The position numbers and the translations under genes are program-made. From positions 37,025 through 101,024 of the forward strand of contig CACYKF010000004.1 in the NCBI GenBank assembly GCA_902774905.1: a DNA stretch of 64,000 nucleotides, in the 5' to 3' direction. Source of the DNA: an uncultured bacterium (GTDB lineage Bacteria; Cyanobacteriota; Vampirovibrionia; Gastranaerophilales; Gastranaerophilaceae). The notes under the pieces are model-generated. The model saw nothing but the letters and a program-made list of their open reading frames with translations, had not been told where the DNA came from and made no database searches. Every line of letters begins with the position of its first letter. Position 1 is the stretch's first letter. Below are positions 34,870 through 43,427 of the stretch, piece by piece.

Positions 34870-35070
34870 ATGTTTATTGTTGTTAGGGAAAAATTATTAC
34901 AAAATATTGTTCACAGTCGCAAATTTTTAAAATTTACAAATAAGACTTTTCATAAATGTTTTGGAAGCGGCATTAAAGAGACAATAAATAAACATCCGAA
35001 TGTTAAAACCGCATTACAAAAGACAAAAAGTATCTGGGACTATTTTGATTTATTGATAGAACTATCTTAA
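34870..35070 (+). CDS. Small unrecognised protein between REP copies
   Basis: A 66-residue basic protein (MFIVVREKLLQNIVHSRKFL...) with a good AAAGGGGAAATAA ribosome-binding site and AT-rich upstream DNA. It lies between two copies of the TTGGGCATAC-type REP. No family recognised; it may be cargo of the repeat region or an ordinary small gene. Confidence 0.5.
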   Translation: MFIVVREKLLQNIVHSRKFLKFTNKTFHKCFGSGIKETINKHPNVKTALQKTKSIWDYFDLLIELS

Positions 35071-35102
35071 TTGTAGGTTGGGCATACCTGCCCAACACAA
35101 TA
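35071..35102. repeat. Single REP hairpin
   Basis: TGTAGGTTGGGCATACC and TGCCCAACACAAT: stem TTGGGCA/TGCCCAA. It follows the 66-residue gene by one base and reaches the accC stop. Confidence 0.75.
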
Positions 35103-35103
35103 A

Positions 35104-36453
35104 CTATATGCCTTTTCTTTTATAGAAATCTTCAATAAATCCTGTGTTAAAGTTACCGCTTATAAACACTTCATCTTCAATAATAGCCTGATGGAACGGA
35201 ATTGTTGTTTCAACACCTGTTACAACATACTCTTTCAACGCACGATACATTCTTCTGCGTGCTTCGTTTCTATCTCTGCCCCAGCAAATTAATTTTCCTA
35301 TCATTGAATCGTAATAAGGCGGAATAGCATAATCCTGATAAACATGTGAATCAACTCTTACCCCAAACCCACCGGGAGCCAAATAACCTGAAATTACACC
35401 CGGATTTGGCATAAAATCTTTTCTTGGATCTTCTGCATTGATACGACATTCGATAGCATGACCTTTAAGTTGAATATCGTCCTGAGTGTAATGAAGTTTT
35501 TCGCCTGAAGCAACATAGATTTGTTCTTTTACAATATCAACATTAGAAATCATTTCGGTAACACAATGTTCAACCTGAACTCTTGTATTCATCTCCATAA
35601 AGTACCATTTGCCGTCATGATCAAGCAAAAATTCACATGTTCCGGCACCTTCGTAATTGATAGCCTTAGCCGCACGAACAGCCGCCGCACCCATCTGCGC
35701 TCTTGTTTCTTCATCAATAGCAGGTGAAGGGGCTTCTTCCAGCAATTTTTGATGGCGCCTTTGGATAGAACAATCTCTTTCGCCCAAATGGACAACATTA
35801 CCAAAACTGTCACCTAAAATCTGTACCTCAATATGTCTTGGGTTTTCAAGGTATTTTTCGGCGTAGACATCAGGGTTGCCAAAGAAATTTTTCGCTTCAG
35901 ACTGACAAAGTTCCATATTGATTTCAACTTCTTCGTCACTTCTGCAAATTCTCATACCCTTACCGCCACCGCCTGCGGTTGCTTTAAGGATAATCGGATA
36001 ACCGACACGATTAGCAAACTCTTGCACTTCCTCAACAGTTTTAACAATACCAGTTCCCGGAGTAACAGGAACATCATTTTCTATCATAGTTTTACGGGCA
36101 GTCGCTTTATCACCCATTTTGCGCATTGCTTCACTACTCGGGCCGATAAATTTTATACCCTGTTTTTCACAAATTTCGGCAAAATCGGCACGCTCCGACA
36201 TAAATCCATACCCTGGGTGAATTGCATCAGCACCTGAAACCATTGCAGCAGACATAATTGACGGAATATTCAAATAACTGTCGGCACTTTTTGCAGGTCC
36301 TACACAAAATGCCTCTGTTGCCAATCTTACATGCAAAGAATTTGCATCTGCCTGAGAGTATATTGCAACAGTCGGAATCCCGATTTCTCTGCACGCTCTT
36401 ATTATTCTGACTGCTATTTCGCCTCTGTTTGCGATTAAAACTTTTCTAAACAT
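35104..36453 (-). CDS. accC: Biotin carboxylase subunit of acetyl-CoA carboxylase
   Basis: ATP-dependent carboxylation of biotin on BCCP, first half of the malonyl-CoA reaction. Seen: KVLIANRGEIAVRIIRACRE, AIHPGYGFMSE, KATAGGGGKGMR (glycine-rich ATP loop), FMEMNTRVQVEHCVTE, and ECRINAEDP. 449 residues, standard length. GAGGAACA precedes the ATG. It follows accB by ~190 bp that hold a copy of the MITE-like repeat, so cotranscription would read through the repeat. Confidence 0.97.
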   Translation of the reverse strand: MFRKVLIANRGEIAVRIIRACREIGIPTVAIYSQADANSLHVRLATEAFCVGPAKSADSYLNIPSIMSAAMVSGADAIHPGYGFMSERADFAEICEKQGIKFIGPSSEAMRKMGDKATARKTMIENDVPVTPGTGIVKTVEEVQEFANRVGYPIILKATAGGGGKGMRICRSDEEVEINMELCQSEAKNFFGNPDVYAEKYLENPRHIEVQILGDSFGNVVHLGERDCSIQRRHQKLLEEAPSPAIDEETRAQMGAAAVRAAKAINYEGAGTCEFLLDHDGKWYFMEMNTRVQVEHCVTEMISNVDIVKEQIYVASGEKLHYTQDDIQLKGHAIECRINAEDPRKDFMPNPGVISGYLAPGGFGVRVDSHVYQDYAIPPYYDSMIGKLICWGRDRNEARRRMYRALKEYVVTGVETTIPFHQAIIEDEVFISGNFNTGFIEDFYKRKGI

Positions 36454-36468
36454 TTTTGTTCCTCTTTG

Positions 36469-36612
36469 TTATTTATAATGGCGGGGCAGGTACCCCGCCC
36501 TATTATTCTATTTTTTTTGTGAATTGTGAGTTGACCTTTACAAATTCAATTATTGTAAAATGTGCGATAGCAACGATAACAACTATTCACGACTCACATA
36601 TCACAATTCACA
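36469..36612. repeat. MITE-like element, copy A (upstream of accC)
   Basis: Begins TTATTTATAATGG, GCGGGG-CAGGTA-CCCCGC hairpin, then GTGAATTGTGAGTTGACC ... GTGCGATAGCAACGATAAC ... TATTCACGACTCACATATC. Nearly the same as 37124-37270. The two copies are direct repeats on either side of accB. Confidence 0.85.
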
Positions 36613-36646
36613 AATAGCATGATAAGAACTTAATGCCTTACTGCCT

Positions 36647-37108
36647 TTATTCCACATACATCAGAACCTGACCGAATTCAACAGGTTGCCCGTCTTCAAC
36701 GCAAACTTCAACAACCTTACCGGCAACTTCTGATTTAATTTCGTTCATCATTTTCATTGCTTCAATAATACAAACAACATCACCCTGTTTTACGCTTCCG
36801 CCGACAGAAACAAACGGTGCGCTGTCTGGTGACGGAGCCATATAAAATGTTCCAACCATTGGTGATGTAATCGGTGTTCCCGATTTCTTTTCTTCTTTTG
36901 CTTCTGACGGTGCTTCAATCGGAGCAGATGCAGGTGCGCTGACCGGTTGAACGGCAGGTGTGCTGATTGCAACTGCAGGTGCTGAAGAAACTATTACATC
37001 TTTTCTGATTGTAATAGCCTGTTCGCCGTCTTCTAAAGAAATTTCGGACAAATCCTGTTCTTTAATTATTTTTGCAAGTTTTTCTATATAATCTGTTTCA
37101 AATTTCAT
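36647..37108 (-). CDS. accB: Biotin carboxyl carrier protein of acetyl-CoA carboxylase
   Basis: Carries biotin for acetyl-CoA carboxylase. Seen: an N-terminal helix, a long Ala/Pro-rich linker (about 42-76), and the biotinyl domain with EAMKMMNEI, the biotinylated Lys at about 119. 153 residues, usual for the family. AGAGGGAT before the start. It lies between efp and accC with repeat copies on both sides; efp-accB proximity is also seen in cyanobacteria (family knowledge). Confidence 0.97.
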   Translation of the reverse strand: MKFETDYIEKLAKIIKEQDLSEISLEDGEQAITIRKDVIVSSAPAVAISTPAVQPVSAPASAPIEAPSEAKEEKKSGTPITSPMVGTFYMAPSPDSAPFVSVGGSVKQGDVVCIIEAMKMMNEIKSEVAGKVVEVCVEDGQPVEFGQVLMYVE

Positions 37109-37123
37109 TTTTATCCCTCTTTA

Positions 37124-37270
37124 TTATTTATAATGGCGGGGCAGGTACCCCGCCCTATTATTCTATTTTCGTGAATAGTGAATTGTGAATTGACCTTTAC
37201 AGATTCAATAAATGTAAAATGTGCGATAGCAACGATAACGACTATTCACGATTCACATCTCACAATTCAT
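37124..37270. repeat. MITE-like element, copy B (between accB and efp)
   Basis: Same order as copy A: TTATTTATAATGGCGGGG, GTACCCCGCC, GTGAATAGTGAATTGTGAAT at one end and TATTCACGATTCACATCTC at the other, with GTGCGATAGCAACGATAAC inside. Confidence 0.85.
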
Positions 37271-37281
37271 TTAGTTTTAGT

Positions 37282-37839
37282 TTACACTCTATCCAAGTAT
37301 TCGTTAGTTCTTGTATCAACTCTGATGATATCACCGTTTGCAACAAAGAACGGAACATTTACTACTGCACCTGTTTCCAATGTTGCAGGTTTTGTACCAC
37401 CCTGAGAAGTGTTACCTTTTTCTGATGGTGGAGTATCAACAACTTCAAGTTCAACATGAGGCGGAATGTCAACACCGATAACTTTACCTTCATGTAATAA
37501 AATCATTACATTCATGTTTTCTTTAAGGTATTTTTTACCATCACCTACCTGAACTTCTGATACATGCAACTGATCATAAGTTTCGTTATCCATCATTACA
37601 TAATCAGAACCTTCTTTATATAAGTACTGCATTTCGCGTCTGTCTAATGTTGCTTTTGCAACTTTTTCACCCGCTCTGAAAGTTTTTTCAACAACCTGAC
37701 CTGTCATTACATTTTTCAATTTTGAACGAACAAATGCAGAACCTTTACCCGGTTTAACATGCAAAAATTCAACAACTGACCATAAGCCGTTATCGAGTTC
37801 TATTGTCAAACCTGTCTTAAAATCGTTTACTGAAATCAT
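37282..37839 (-). CDS. efp: Elongation factor P
   Basis: Relieves ribosome stalling at proline runs. Seen: [19 protein letters not shown] start, [19 protein letters not shown] with Lys32 at the position that is post-translationally modified in many bacteria, and a C-terminal [17 protein letters not shown]. 185 residues, normal. Ribosome-binding site AAAGGGGAAAA. First gene of the efp-accB-accC direction. Confidence 0.97.
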   Translation of the reverse strand: MISVNDFKTGLTIELDNGLWSVVEFLHVKPGKGSAFVRSKLKNVMTGQVVEKTFRAGEKVAKATLDRREMQYLYKEGSDYVMMDNETYDQLHVSEVQVGDGKKYLKENMNVMILLHEGKVIGVDIPPHVELEVVDTPPSEKGNTSQGGTKPATLETGAVVNVPFFVANGDIIRVDTRTNEYLDRV

Positions 37840-37928
37840 ATTTTTCCCCTTTTTTAAAAGTAAAATCTTTCTTTGTGAATAAATATTATCATAAAGTTAG
37901 TATTTTTTCAAAAATTTAGGTTAAGTTG

Positions 37929-38759
37929 TTACATATCCAACCCTAAATCGAGTGCAGGTGCTTTTGCGACAATAGCACTTGAAGATATAATATCAACTCC
38001 GCACTGTGCTATTTGCCGGACAGTATTCAAATTCACATTCCCGCTTGCTTCAACAATCGCACGGTGGTCAATGAGTTGTACCGCCTCTTTCATGGTTTCC
38101 AAATCCATATTATCAAGCATAATAATATCGACACCCAACGGTAACGCTTCTTTCACCTGCTCTATTGTGTCACATTCGAGTTCTATTTTGTGAGCATGAG
38201 ATAAGTTTGCCTTAACAGTTTTAACAGCATTTGTAACTCCGCCTGCTACCTGAATATGATTATCTTTAATCATTGCACAATCAGACAAATTAAATCTGTG
38301 CAACGCACCGCCGCCGCATTTAACCGAATATTTTTCAAACGCTCTGAAATTCGGTGTGGTTTTTCTTGTATCAACAATTTTGCATGGCAGTTCACCTATT
38401 GCATCTTGGTATTTTCTTGTTTCTGTTGCAATACCGCTCATTCTTTGAATATAATTTAGCGAAACTCTTTCGCCCAAAAGAATATATTTTGCCGGTCCTT
38501 TAATTTGTGCAAGAACATCACCTTTGTGAATTTTATCGCCGTCTTTAAATAACAGTTTTACTTCAACTTTATCTGACAAAATTTTAAAAACTGTTTTAAA
38601 TACTTCAAGACCGCAAACTATACCCTCAACTCTTGAGGTCAGTTCTGCCTCAAAAATTTTATCTTCACCGACAATACTTTCTGTCGTAACATCACCAAAG
38701 CCGATGTCTTCCTGTAATGCTTTTTTAACATGTTCTTCCACATAAAAACTACTTAACAT
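37929..38759 (-). CDS. nadC: Nicotinate-nucleotide pyrophosphorylase (carboxylating)
   Basis: Makes nicotinate mononucleotide from quinolinate and PRPP. Seen: EDIGFGDVTTESI start, RTPNF-type segment DTRKTTPNFRAFEKYSVKCGGG, HRFNLSDCAMIKDNH and the C-terminal VEASGNVNLNTVRQIAQCGVDIIS. 276 residues, normal. AAGGAAAAT precedes the ATG. nadB lies ~400 bp upstream, same strand; nadA is not in the window. Confidence 0.97.
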   Translation of the reverse strand: MLSSFYVEEHVKKALQEDIGFGDVTTESIVGEDKIFEAELTSRVEGIVCGLEVFKTVFKILSDKVEVKLLFKDGDKIHKGDVLAQIKGPAKYILLGERVSLNYIQRMSGIATETRKYQDAIGELPCKIVDTRKTTPNFRAFEKYSVKCGGGALHRFNLSDCAMIKDNHIQVAGGVTNAVKTVKANLSHAHKIELECDTIEQVKEALPLGVDIIMLDNMDLETMKEAVQLIDHRAIVEASGNVNLNTVRQIAQCGVDIISSSAIVAKAPALDLGLDM

Positions 38760-38801
38760 AATATTTTCCTTTTTATTTATCTGCTGAATATATTTTTATA
38801 T

Positions 38802-38902
38802 GTCGGCATAACAACGCCGACTTATGTTATTTCTTCCCTCTCCAAGGGGGAGGGAGTGAGGGGGTTAGTCCTCCAATTGGTATTTGGTAGGTATGCCCAA
38901 CC
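38802..38902. repeat. Cluster of different short repeats
   Basis: GTCGGC-ATAACAAC-GCCGAC (38802-38821), CCCTCTCC...GGGAGGGAGTGAGGGGG (38836-38864, family of the folC/nadB inserts), and a REP fragment GGTAGGTATGCCCAACCAAC (38887-38906). It is part of the ~400-bp nadC-nadB spacer. Confidence 0.6.
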
Positions 38903-39002
38903 AACATCTGCATCTAAATATTAACATATTATAAAACATTGTAAAGATTCGTAAAATTATTTTGATATGGAAATATTATTAAGTTATTTAAAAAACATCT
39001 GT

Positions 39003-39067
39003 TATAATACAACATAGGAATGTGTTGTTGTTGTGTGTGTGGGGGGGGTAGAGGGTATTATATGTAG
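39003..39067 (+). other. Possible 15-codon Cys/Gly-rich mini-ORF in the nadC-nadB spacer
   Basis: TATAAT at 39003-39008 lies 11 nt before ATG 39020; the frame reads MCCCCVCGGGRGYYM and stops at 39067. It arises from a TGT/TG repeat and an eight-G tract (39041-39048). It may be an accident of simple-sequence DNA. Apart from the repeats, nothing else was found in 38760-39162. Confidence 0.2.
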
Positions 39068-39092
39068 TACTCTGTACCCTATATAATTAGAA

Positions 39093-39118
39093 GTAGGGTG
39101 CGTATAAACGCACCCTAC
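39093..39118. repeat. Perfect 11-bp palindrome
   Basis: GTAGGGTGCGT-ATAA-ACGCACCCTAC between the mini-ORF and the nadB stop. Possibly another REP-like family; it may also help end transcription. Confidence 0.65.
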
Positions 39119-39162
39119 ATGTTAAAATTAATGAAATAATTGATATTATCAAAAAATAAATT

Positions 39163-40746
39163 TCAATTTATTTCATTATGTTGTGCAACTTTATCAGTCT
39201 GCAAAAAGTCTGTTCTGTAGTGCGCGCCTCTTGACTCTTTTCTTTGCAGAGCCGATTTTGCTACAAGTTTTGAAGTAATAAGCATGTTGCGCAATTCGTA
39301 TTCTTCAATATTAGCGCACCATTCAGACTTATTAAACTCATTTTCTATTTGTTCAATATCTTTTAGCGCCTGATTTATAGAATCTGCGTTTCTGAAAATT
39401 CCAACATTTTGCCACATAGTTGTTTTTAGTGCGGATTTTAGTTTGTTTAAATTCAAACCCGCAACGGAATTTGTATGACTCATAAATTTGCCAACAACTT
39501 TGCCCTCGCCCAACAGGAGAGGGATAGGGTGAGGGGTCAAATCTTGACCTGTATTCTTTAAATACTCAGCCGTTTTGTATGCACAGACTACACATTCAAG
39601 CAAAGAATTGCTTGCAAGACGATTTGCACCATGCAAACCTGTTGAAGCGACCTCACCTATTGCAAAAAGATTTTTGACTGATGTTTCGCCGTTCAAATCA
39701 GTCTTTATTCCGCCCATAAAATAGTGCGCCACAGGTGATACGGGGATTAAATCTTTTTCTATATCAATTCCTGATTGCAAACATTTTTTTGTGATAGTAG
39801 GAAATCTTTTCTTCGGATTTTCAAGTTTTGTTGCATCAAGATAAACACAGGACGAATTTGTTTTCTCCATCTGCGTAAAATTTGCCCTTGCCACAATATC
39901 ACGAGGTGCAAGTTCTTCGCGCTTGTCATAATCTTTCATATAATAATAACCGTTTTTATCGCAAAGTTTTGCACCTTCGCCTCTGACTGCTTCGCTAATC
40001 AAAAATCTGTTTTGATGTTCACTATCGTCAAGTGCCAAAGCGGTCGGATGAAACTGGACAAATTCCATATCTCTTAAAACCGCACCCGCTCTGTACGCAA
40101 GCGCAAACCCGTCACCTGTTGCACATGCAGGATTTGTTGTATATTTATAAATCTGTCCCAATCCCCCTGTTGCAAGAATTACAACATCTGAATTAATTTG
40201 CTCATAATTACCGTCAAAAGAAATCAAACCTTTACAAATATTATTTTCAACAAGTAAATCAACTACTGCAGTATTTTCACGAACTTCAATATTTTTATTT
40301 TCTTTTACGGCTTTTACAAGTGCAATTTCCATTTCTCTGCCGGTTGCATCTCCGCCGGAATGTAATATTCTGCGGACACTGTGCGCGGCTTCTTTTGTCA
40401 GTTTGAAATTTCCGTTTTCATCTCTGTCAAACTCAACCCCAAAACCAAGCAAATCTTTTACAACCCTATCTGAATTTTCGCTGATAAATTTGACGGTATT
40501 TTCATCATTTAACCCTGCACCGGCTACAAGAGTGTCTTTGATATGCAATTCAACATTATCCGCATTATTATCTTTTAAAACCGCAACCATTCCGCCCTGT
40601 GCGTAATATGAATTACTTTCGCCCAAAGCGGATTTTGTAATCAGCAAAATTTTTGAACCAAAACAATTTTGTTCCAATTTTAATGCGGTATATAAACCTG
40701 AAATTCCGCTCCCTACTATAACTGCTGAATATTTTAACTTGTCCAT
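39163..40746 (-). CDS. nadB: L-aspartate oxidase
   Basis: Oxidises aspartate to iminoaspartate, the first step of quinolinate synthesis. FAD-dependent: VIVGSGISGLYTALKLE dinucleotide motif, ESNSYYAQGGMVAVL, RRILHSGGDATGREME, ASTGLHGANRLASNSLLEC. The C-terminal helical part fits the family. 527 residues, of which about 404-415 are a repeat insertion (TPHPIPLLLGEGK). Same strand as nadC. Confidence 0.96.
   Translation of the reverse strand: MDKLKYSAVIVGSGISGLYTALKLEQNCFGSKILLITKSALGESNSYYAQGGMVAVLKDNNADNVELHIKDTLVAGAGLNDENTVKFISENSDRVVKDLLGFGVEFDRDENGNFKLTKEAAHSVRRILHSGGDATGREMEIALVKAVKENKNIEVRENTAVVDLLVENNICKGLISFDGNYEQINSDVVILATGGLGQIYKYTTNPACATGDGFALAYRAGAVLRDMEFVQFHPTALALDDSEHQNRFLISEAVRGEGAKLCDKNGYYYMKDYDKREELAPRDIVARANFTQMEKTNSSCVYLDATKLENPKKRFPTITKKCLQSGIDIEKDLIPVSPVAHYFMGGIKTDLNGETSVKNLFAIGEVASTGLHGANRLASNSLLECVVCAYKTAEYLKNTGQDLTPHPIPLLLGEGKVVGKFMSHTNSVAGLNLNKLKSALKTTMWQNVGIFRNADSINQALKDIEQIENEFNKSEWCANIEEYELRNMLITSKLVAKSALQRKESRGAHYRTDFLQTDKVAQHNEIN
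39503..39536 (-). repeat. In-frame CCCTCGCCC repeat in nadB
   Basis: Plus strand reads CCCTCGCCCAACAGGAGA then GGGATAGGGTGAGGGG. Same family as the folC insert at 33241-33276. It falls between the FAD domain and the C-terminal helical domain. Confidence 0.8.
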
Positions 40747-40924
40747 ATTTTATTAATAGTCTTAGTGCCTCTCTGCCTTTTTATAACTATACCCCAAACA
40801 CTTCATTTTATCTATTAAATTTTCATTAAAATAAAAATCCAAAAATAACCTCTTAAAATAATAGTTGACCGTAATGACAAATGTAGGTTGGGGTTCATAT
40901 TTGACTACAAAATAATTAAATGTA

Positions 40925-40977
40925 GTCATTCTGAGCCGTTTAATAATAGGATTCTTCGGCTAAAGTCTCAGAATGAC
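40925..40977. repeat. GTCATTCTGAG inverted repeat
   Basis: GTCATTCTGAG (40925-40935) and CTCAGAATGAC (40967-40977) are exact 11-bp inverted repeats. A REP-like fragment GTAGGTTGGGG precedes it near 40883. Same family as leuS insertion 1. Confidence 0.7.
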
Positions 40978-41016
40978 AAAGGCGAAGAATCTAATCATTA
41001 AAATAAAGAAGGTTTT

Positions 41017-41688
41017 ATGATAAATACACCGCCCATAAAATTAATGTTAGTAGAAGACCACAAACTTATGCGTGTCGGATTAAAATCACTATTTGAACCC
41101 AAAGACGGAATGGAAGTGACATCTGAAGCCCAATCAGGCAAAGATGCCGTAGAGAAATTTCGTACAACACATCCCGATGTGACACTTATGGATATCGGTT
41201 TACCTGATATTGACGGTATAGAAGCCACAAAACAAATACTTGAACTTAATACAGATGCGAAAGTGATAATCCTCACTTCACATTTGAGCGAAAAAGAAGT
41301 GATAGATTCACTTGAATCAGGGGCTCGAGCGTATGTAATGAAAGATATTAATACGGATATTTTAAAAATGGTTATCAAAACCATTAAACAAGGAGCAATG
41401 TGGATAGACCCGCTTGCTGTACCGATTTTGAGAGATAAAAACAGCGGACTTATTCCGCAAAGAAAAATGTCGCGTGCAATGTTTCGCAATCAGCACGCAG
41501 ACCTTACCCAAAGAGAATATGAAGTTTTAAAACTAATCGTAGACGGTAAATCAAATAATGAAATAGCCGAAATTTTGACAATATCATCCCATACTGCAAA
41601 AGCACATGTTTGCAATATTATCCAAAAACTCCTTGTTGACGACAGAACTCAAGCCGCAGTTAAAGCGCTAAAGGAAGGACTCGTTTAG
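41017..41688 (+). CDS. NarL/FixJ-type response regulator (LuxR HTH)
   Basis: A 223-residue two-component regulator. Receiver domain: acidic pair Glu13-Asp14, phosphorylatable Asp59 in LMDIGLPDIDG, and Lys at GARAYVMKD. C-terminal LuxR HTH: LTQREYEVLKLIVDGKSNNEIA...HTAKAHVCNIIQKL. AAGAAGG precedes the ATG. No histidine kinase lies nearby, so its signal is unknown. The 3' end overlaps the 109-residue gene on the other strand by 29 bp. Confidence 0.93.
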   Translation: MINTPPIKLMLVEDHKLMRVGLKSLFEPKDGMEVTSEAQSGKDAVEKFRTTHPDVTLMDIGLPDIDGIEATKQILELNTDAKVIILTSHLSEKEVIDSLESGARAYVMKDINTDILKMVIKTIKQGAMWIDPLAVPILRDKNSGLIPQRKMSRAMFRNQHADLTQREYEVLKLIVDGKSNNEIAEILTISSHTAKAHVCNIIQKLLVDDRTQAAVKALKEGLV

Positions 41689-41989
41689 ACTGCTTAAAAT
41701 TCATAATGTAATCGTGAACATTACGGGCAATATAACCCTGCAAACTTCTGTCCGCATCTTTTAAGCACTCAAAAGCATAAAACACAGTTTTGTTGTAATC
41801 ATACCAGCGTTTCATTGAATACTCTTTTAATTTTGCATCAAATTTGTGCGCATCAAAAGCGTAACCTGCTTTTTTGAGTTCTAACAAAATCTTTCCGGCA
41901 AATTTGATTCTGTCATCACCAAATGATGATTCAATGTTACCAATCAACAAATTAACATCCGGCGATATCTCATACCAGCGTTTTTCCAT
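41660..41989 (-). CDS. Unrecognised small soluble protein
   Basis: A 109-residue helical protein; RWY-(E/D)-(I/Y) appears at both residues 4-8 and 61-65, hinting at an internal repeat. GGAG 9-13 nt before the ATG supports it as a real gene, even though its last 29 bp overlap the response regulator. No family recognised. Confidence 0.6.
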   Translation of the reverse strand: MEKRWYEISPDVNLLIGNIESSFGDDRIKFAGKILLELKKAGYAFDAHKFDAKLKEYSMKRWYDYNKTVFYAFECLKDADRSLQGYIARNVHDYIMNFKQSKRVLPLAL

Positions 41990-42099
41990 GATATTAACTC
42001 CGTTTCCCTTGGGTAAATATATCCTCTGTATATATTATCCGGCATGTTTTTTGAAATTTAAAGTCTAATTAAAAAGGATTAATATAAAAGTTTACAAAC

Positions 42100-42129
42100 A
42101 AAAAAGTCCTCATTCCTGAGGACTTTTTT
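42100..42129. terminator. Terminator of rimP-nusA
   Basis: AAAAAAGTCCTCA / TGAGGACTTTTTT around TTCC. It lies 22 bp after the nusA stop, so infB and rbfA are not next in this operon. Confidence 0.85.
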
Positions 42130-42151
42130 AAATAGTCATTTATAATTAATA

Positions 42152-43405
42152 TTATTCTTCGCTTTCTTCTGATTCTTCAGCGACTTCTTCTTCAACTTGC
42201 ATATCTTCTTCGTCTAATGCTTGCTGATTCATTTCTTCTTCAATTTCTTGCTGAAGTTCATCAGAATTCATAATATCTTCAACTTCATTTTCTTCTTCAT
42301 ATTGAGGTTCTTCAGAATAATTTTGTGCTTCTGATTCTGCTCTTTCCATTTGAGAAGCTGATTTGATATCTATTTTCCAATTAGTCAATTTATGAGCGAG
42401 TCTGACATTTTGACCTTCACGACCAATAGCAAGTGATAATTGATCATCAGGAACAACAACCAATGCTTCGTGCGCTTCTTCATCATCTGCCATAATATCA
42501 ACAGATACTACTCTTGCCGGTGAAAGTGCATTAACTATGTATTCAACAGGGTCTAAAGAATATCTTACAATATCAATTTTTTCATTTTTCAATTCACTGA
42601 CAATAGTCTGAATTCTTGCCCCTCTTGGACCTATACATGCTCCAACGGAATCAACTTCAGGGTCATTTGACCAAACAGCAATTTTTGTTCTGTAGCCTGC
42701 TTCACGAGAAATTGATTTAATTTCAACAATACCGTCTTCAATTTCAGGAACTTCAAGTTCAAATAATTCTCTGACGATTTCAGGATGAGCATGAGATACA
42801 ATTACCTGCGGTAATCTTGTTGTTTCTTTTACATTAAGAACAAAAACTCTGATTCTGTTGCCCGGCTTATAAAATTCTCCCGGGATTTGTTCTTTTCTCG
42901 GCATAATTGCATCGATTTTGCCGATATTTACGATAACATTTCTTCTTTCATCAACTTTTTGAATAATACCAGTAATCAATGTACCTTTTTTATCCAAAAA
43001 TTCGTTCAAAACGAGATTTCTTTCTGCTTCTCTGATTCTTTGAGTAAGAACCTGATTTGCAGCCTGAGCGGCAATTCTGCCAAACTGTTCCGGAGTAACT
43101 TCCAATTTTACTTCGTCACCTAATTCAACATCTTCGTCAATCTCTTTGGCATCTTTTAATGAAATTTCGTTATCTTCATCTTCAACTTTTTTTACAACAG
43201 TTTTTCCTTTGAAGATACCGATTTCGCCACCCTGTTCATCAAGAATTGCTTCAACATTTTCAATTTCTTTTACTCTTAAATGTTTTTTGTATGCCGCAAC
43301 CATTGCATCACAAAGTGAAGATACAATAACTTCTCTTGAAATACCCTTTTCTCTTTCTAATTCTTCAAAAACTTCGTTTAAGTTTCCTGCTCCGATTTTA
43401 ATCAT
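42152..43405 (-). CDS. nusA: Transcription termination/antitermination factor NusA
   Basis: Binds RNA polymerase and modulates pausing, termination and rRNA antitermination. Seen: N-terminal RNAP-binding domain, S1 domain (about 135-200), and two KH domains with VGACIGPRGARIQ and IGREGQNVRLAHKL. After KH2 the protein ends in an extremely acidic tail (about 355-417) instead of the AR repeats of E. coli. AAGGACAT before the ATG. Second gene of rimP-nusA, 22 bp apart. Confidence 0.96.
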   Translation of the reverse strand: MIKIGAGNLNEVFEELEREKGISREVIVSSLCDAMVAAYKKHLRVKEIENVEAILDEQGGEIGIFKGKTVVKKVEDEDNEISLKDAKEIDEDVELGDEVKLEVTPEQFGRIAAQAANQVLTQRIREAERNLVLNEFLDKKGTLITGIIQKVDERRNVIVNIGKIDAIMPRKEQIPGEFYKPGNRIRVFVLNVKETTRLPQVIVSHAHPEIVRELFELEVPEIEDGIVEIKSISREAGYRTKIAVWSNDPEVDSVGACIGPRGARIQTIVSELKNEKIDIVRYSLDPVEYIVNALSPARVVSVDIMADDEEAHEALVVVPDDQLSLAIGREGQNVRLAHKLTNWKIDIKSASQMERAESEAQNYSEEPQYEEENEVEDIMNSDELQQEIEEEMNQQALDEEDMQVEEEVAEESEESEE

Positions 43406-43427
43406 TTTTATGTCCTTTCGTTTATTA

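Noticed and set aside
40998-41489. Minus-strand ORF opposite the response regulator
   Set aside because: It is the antisense frame of a conserved receiver domain and has no ribosome-binding site.
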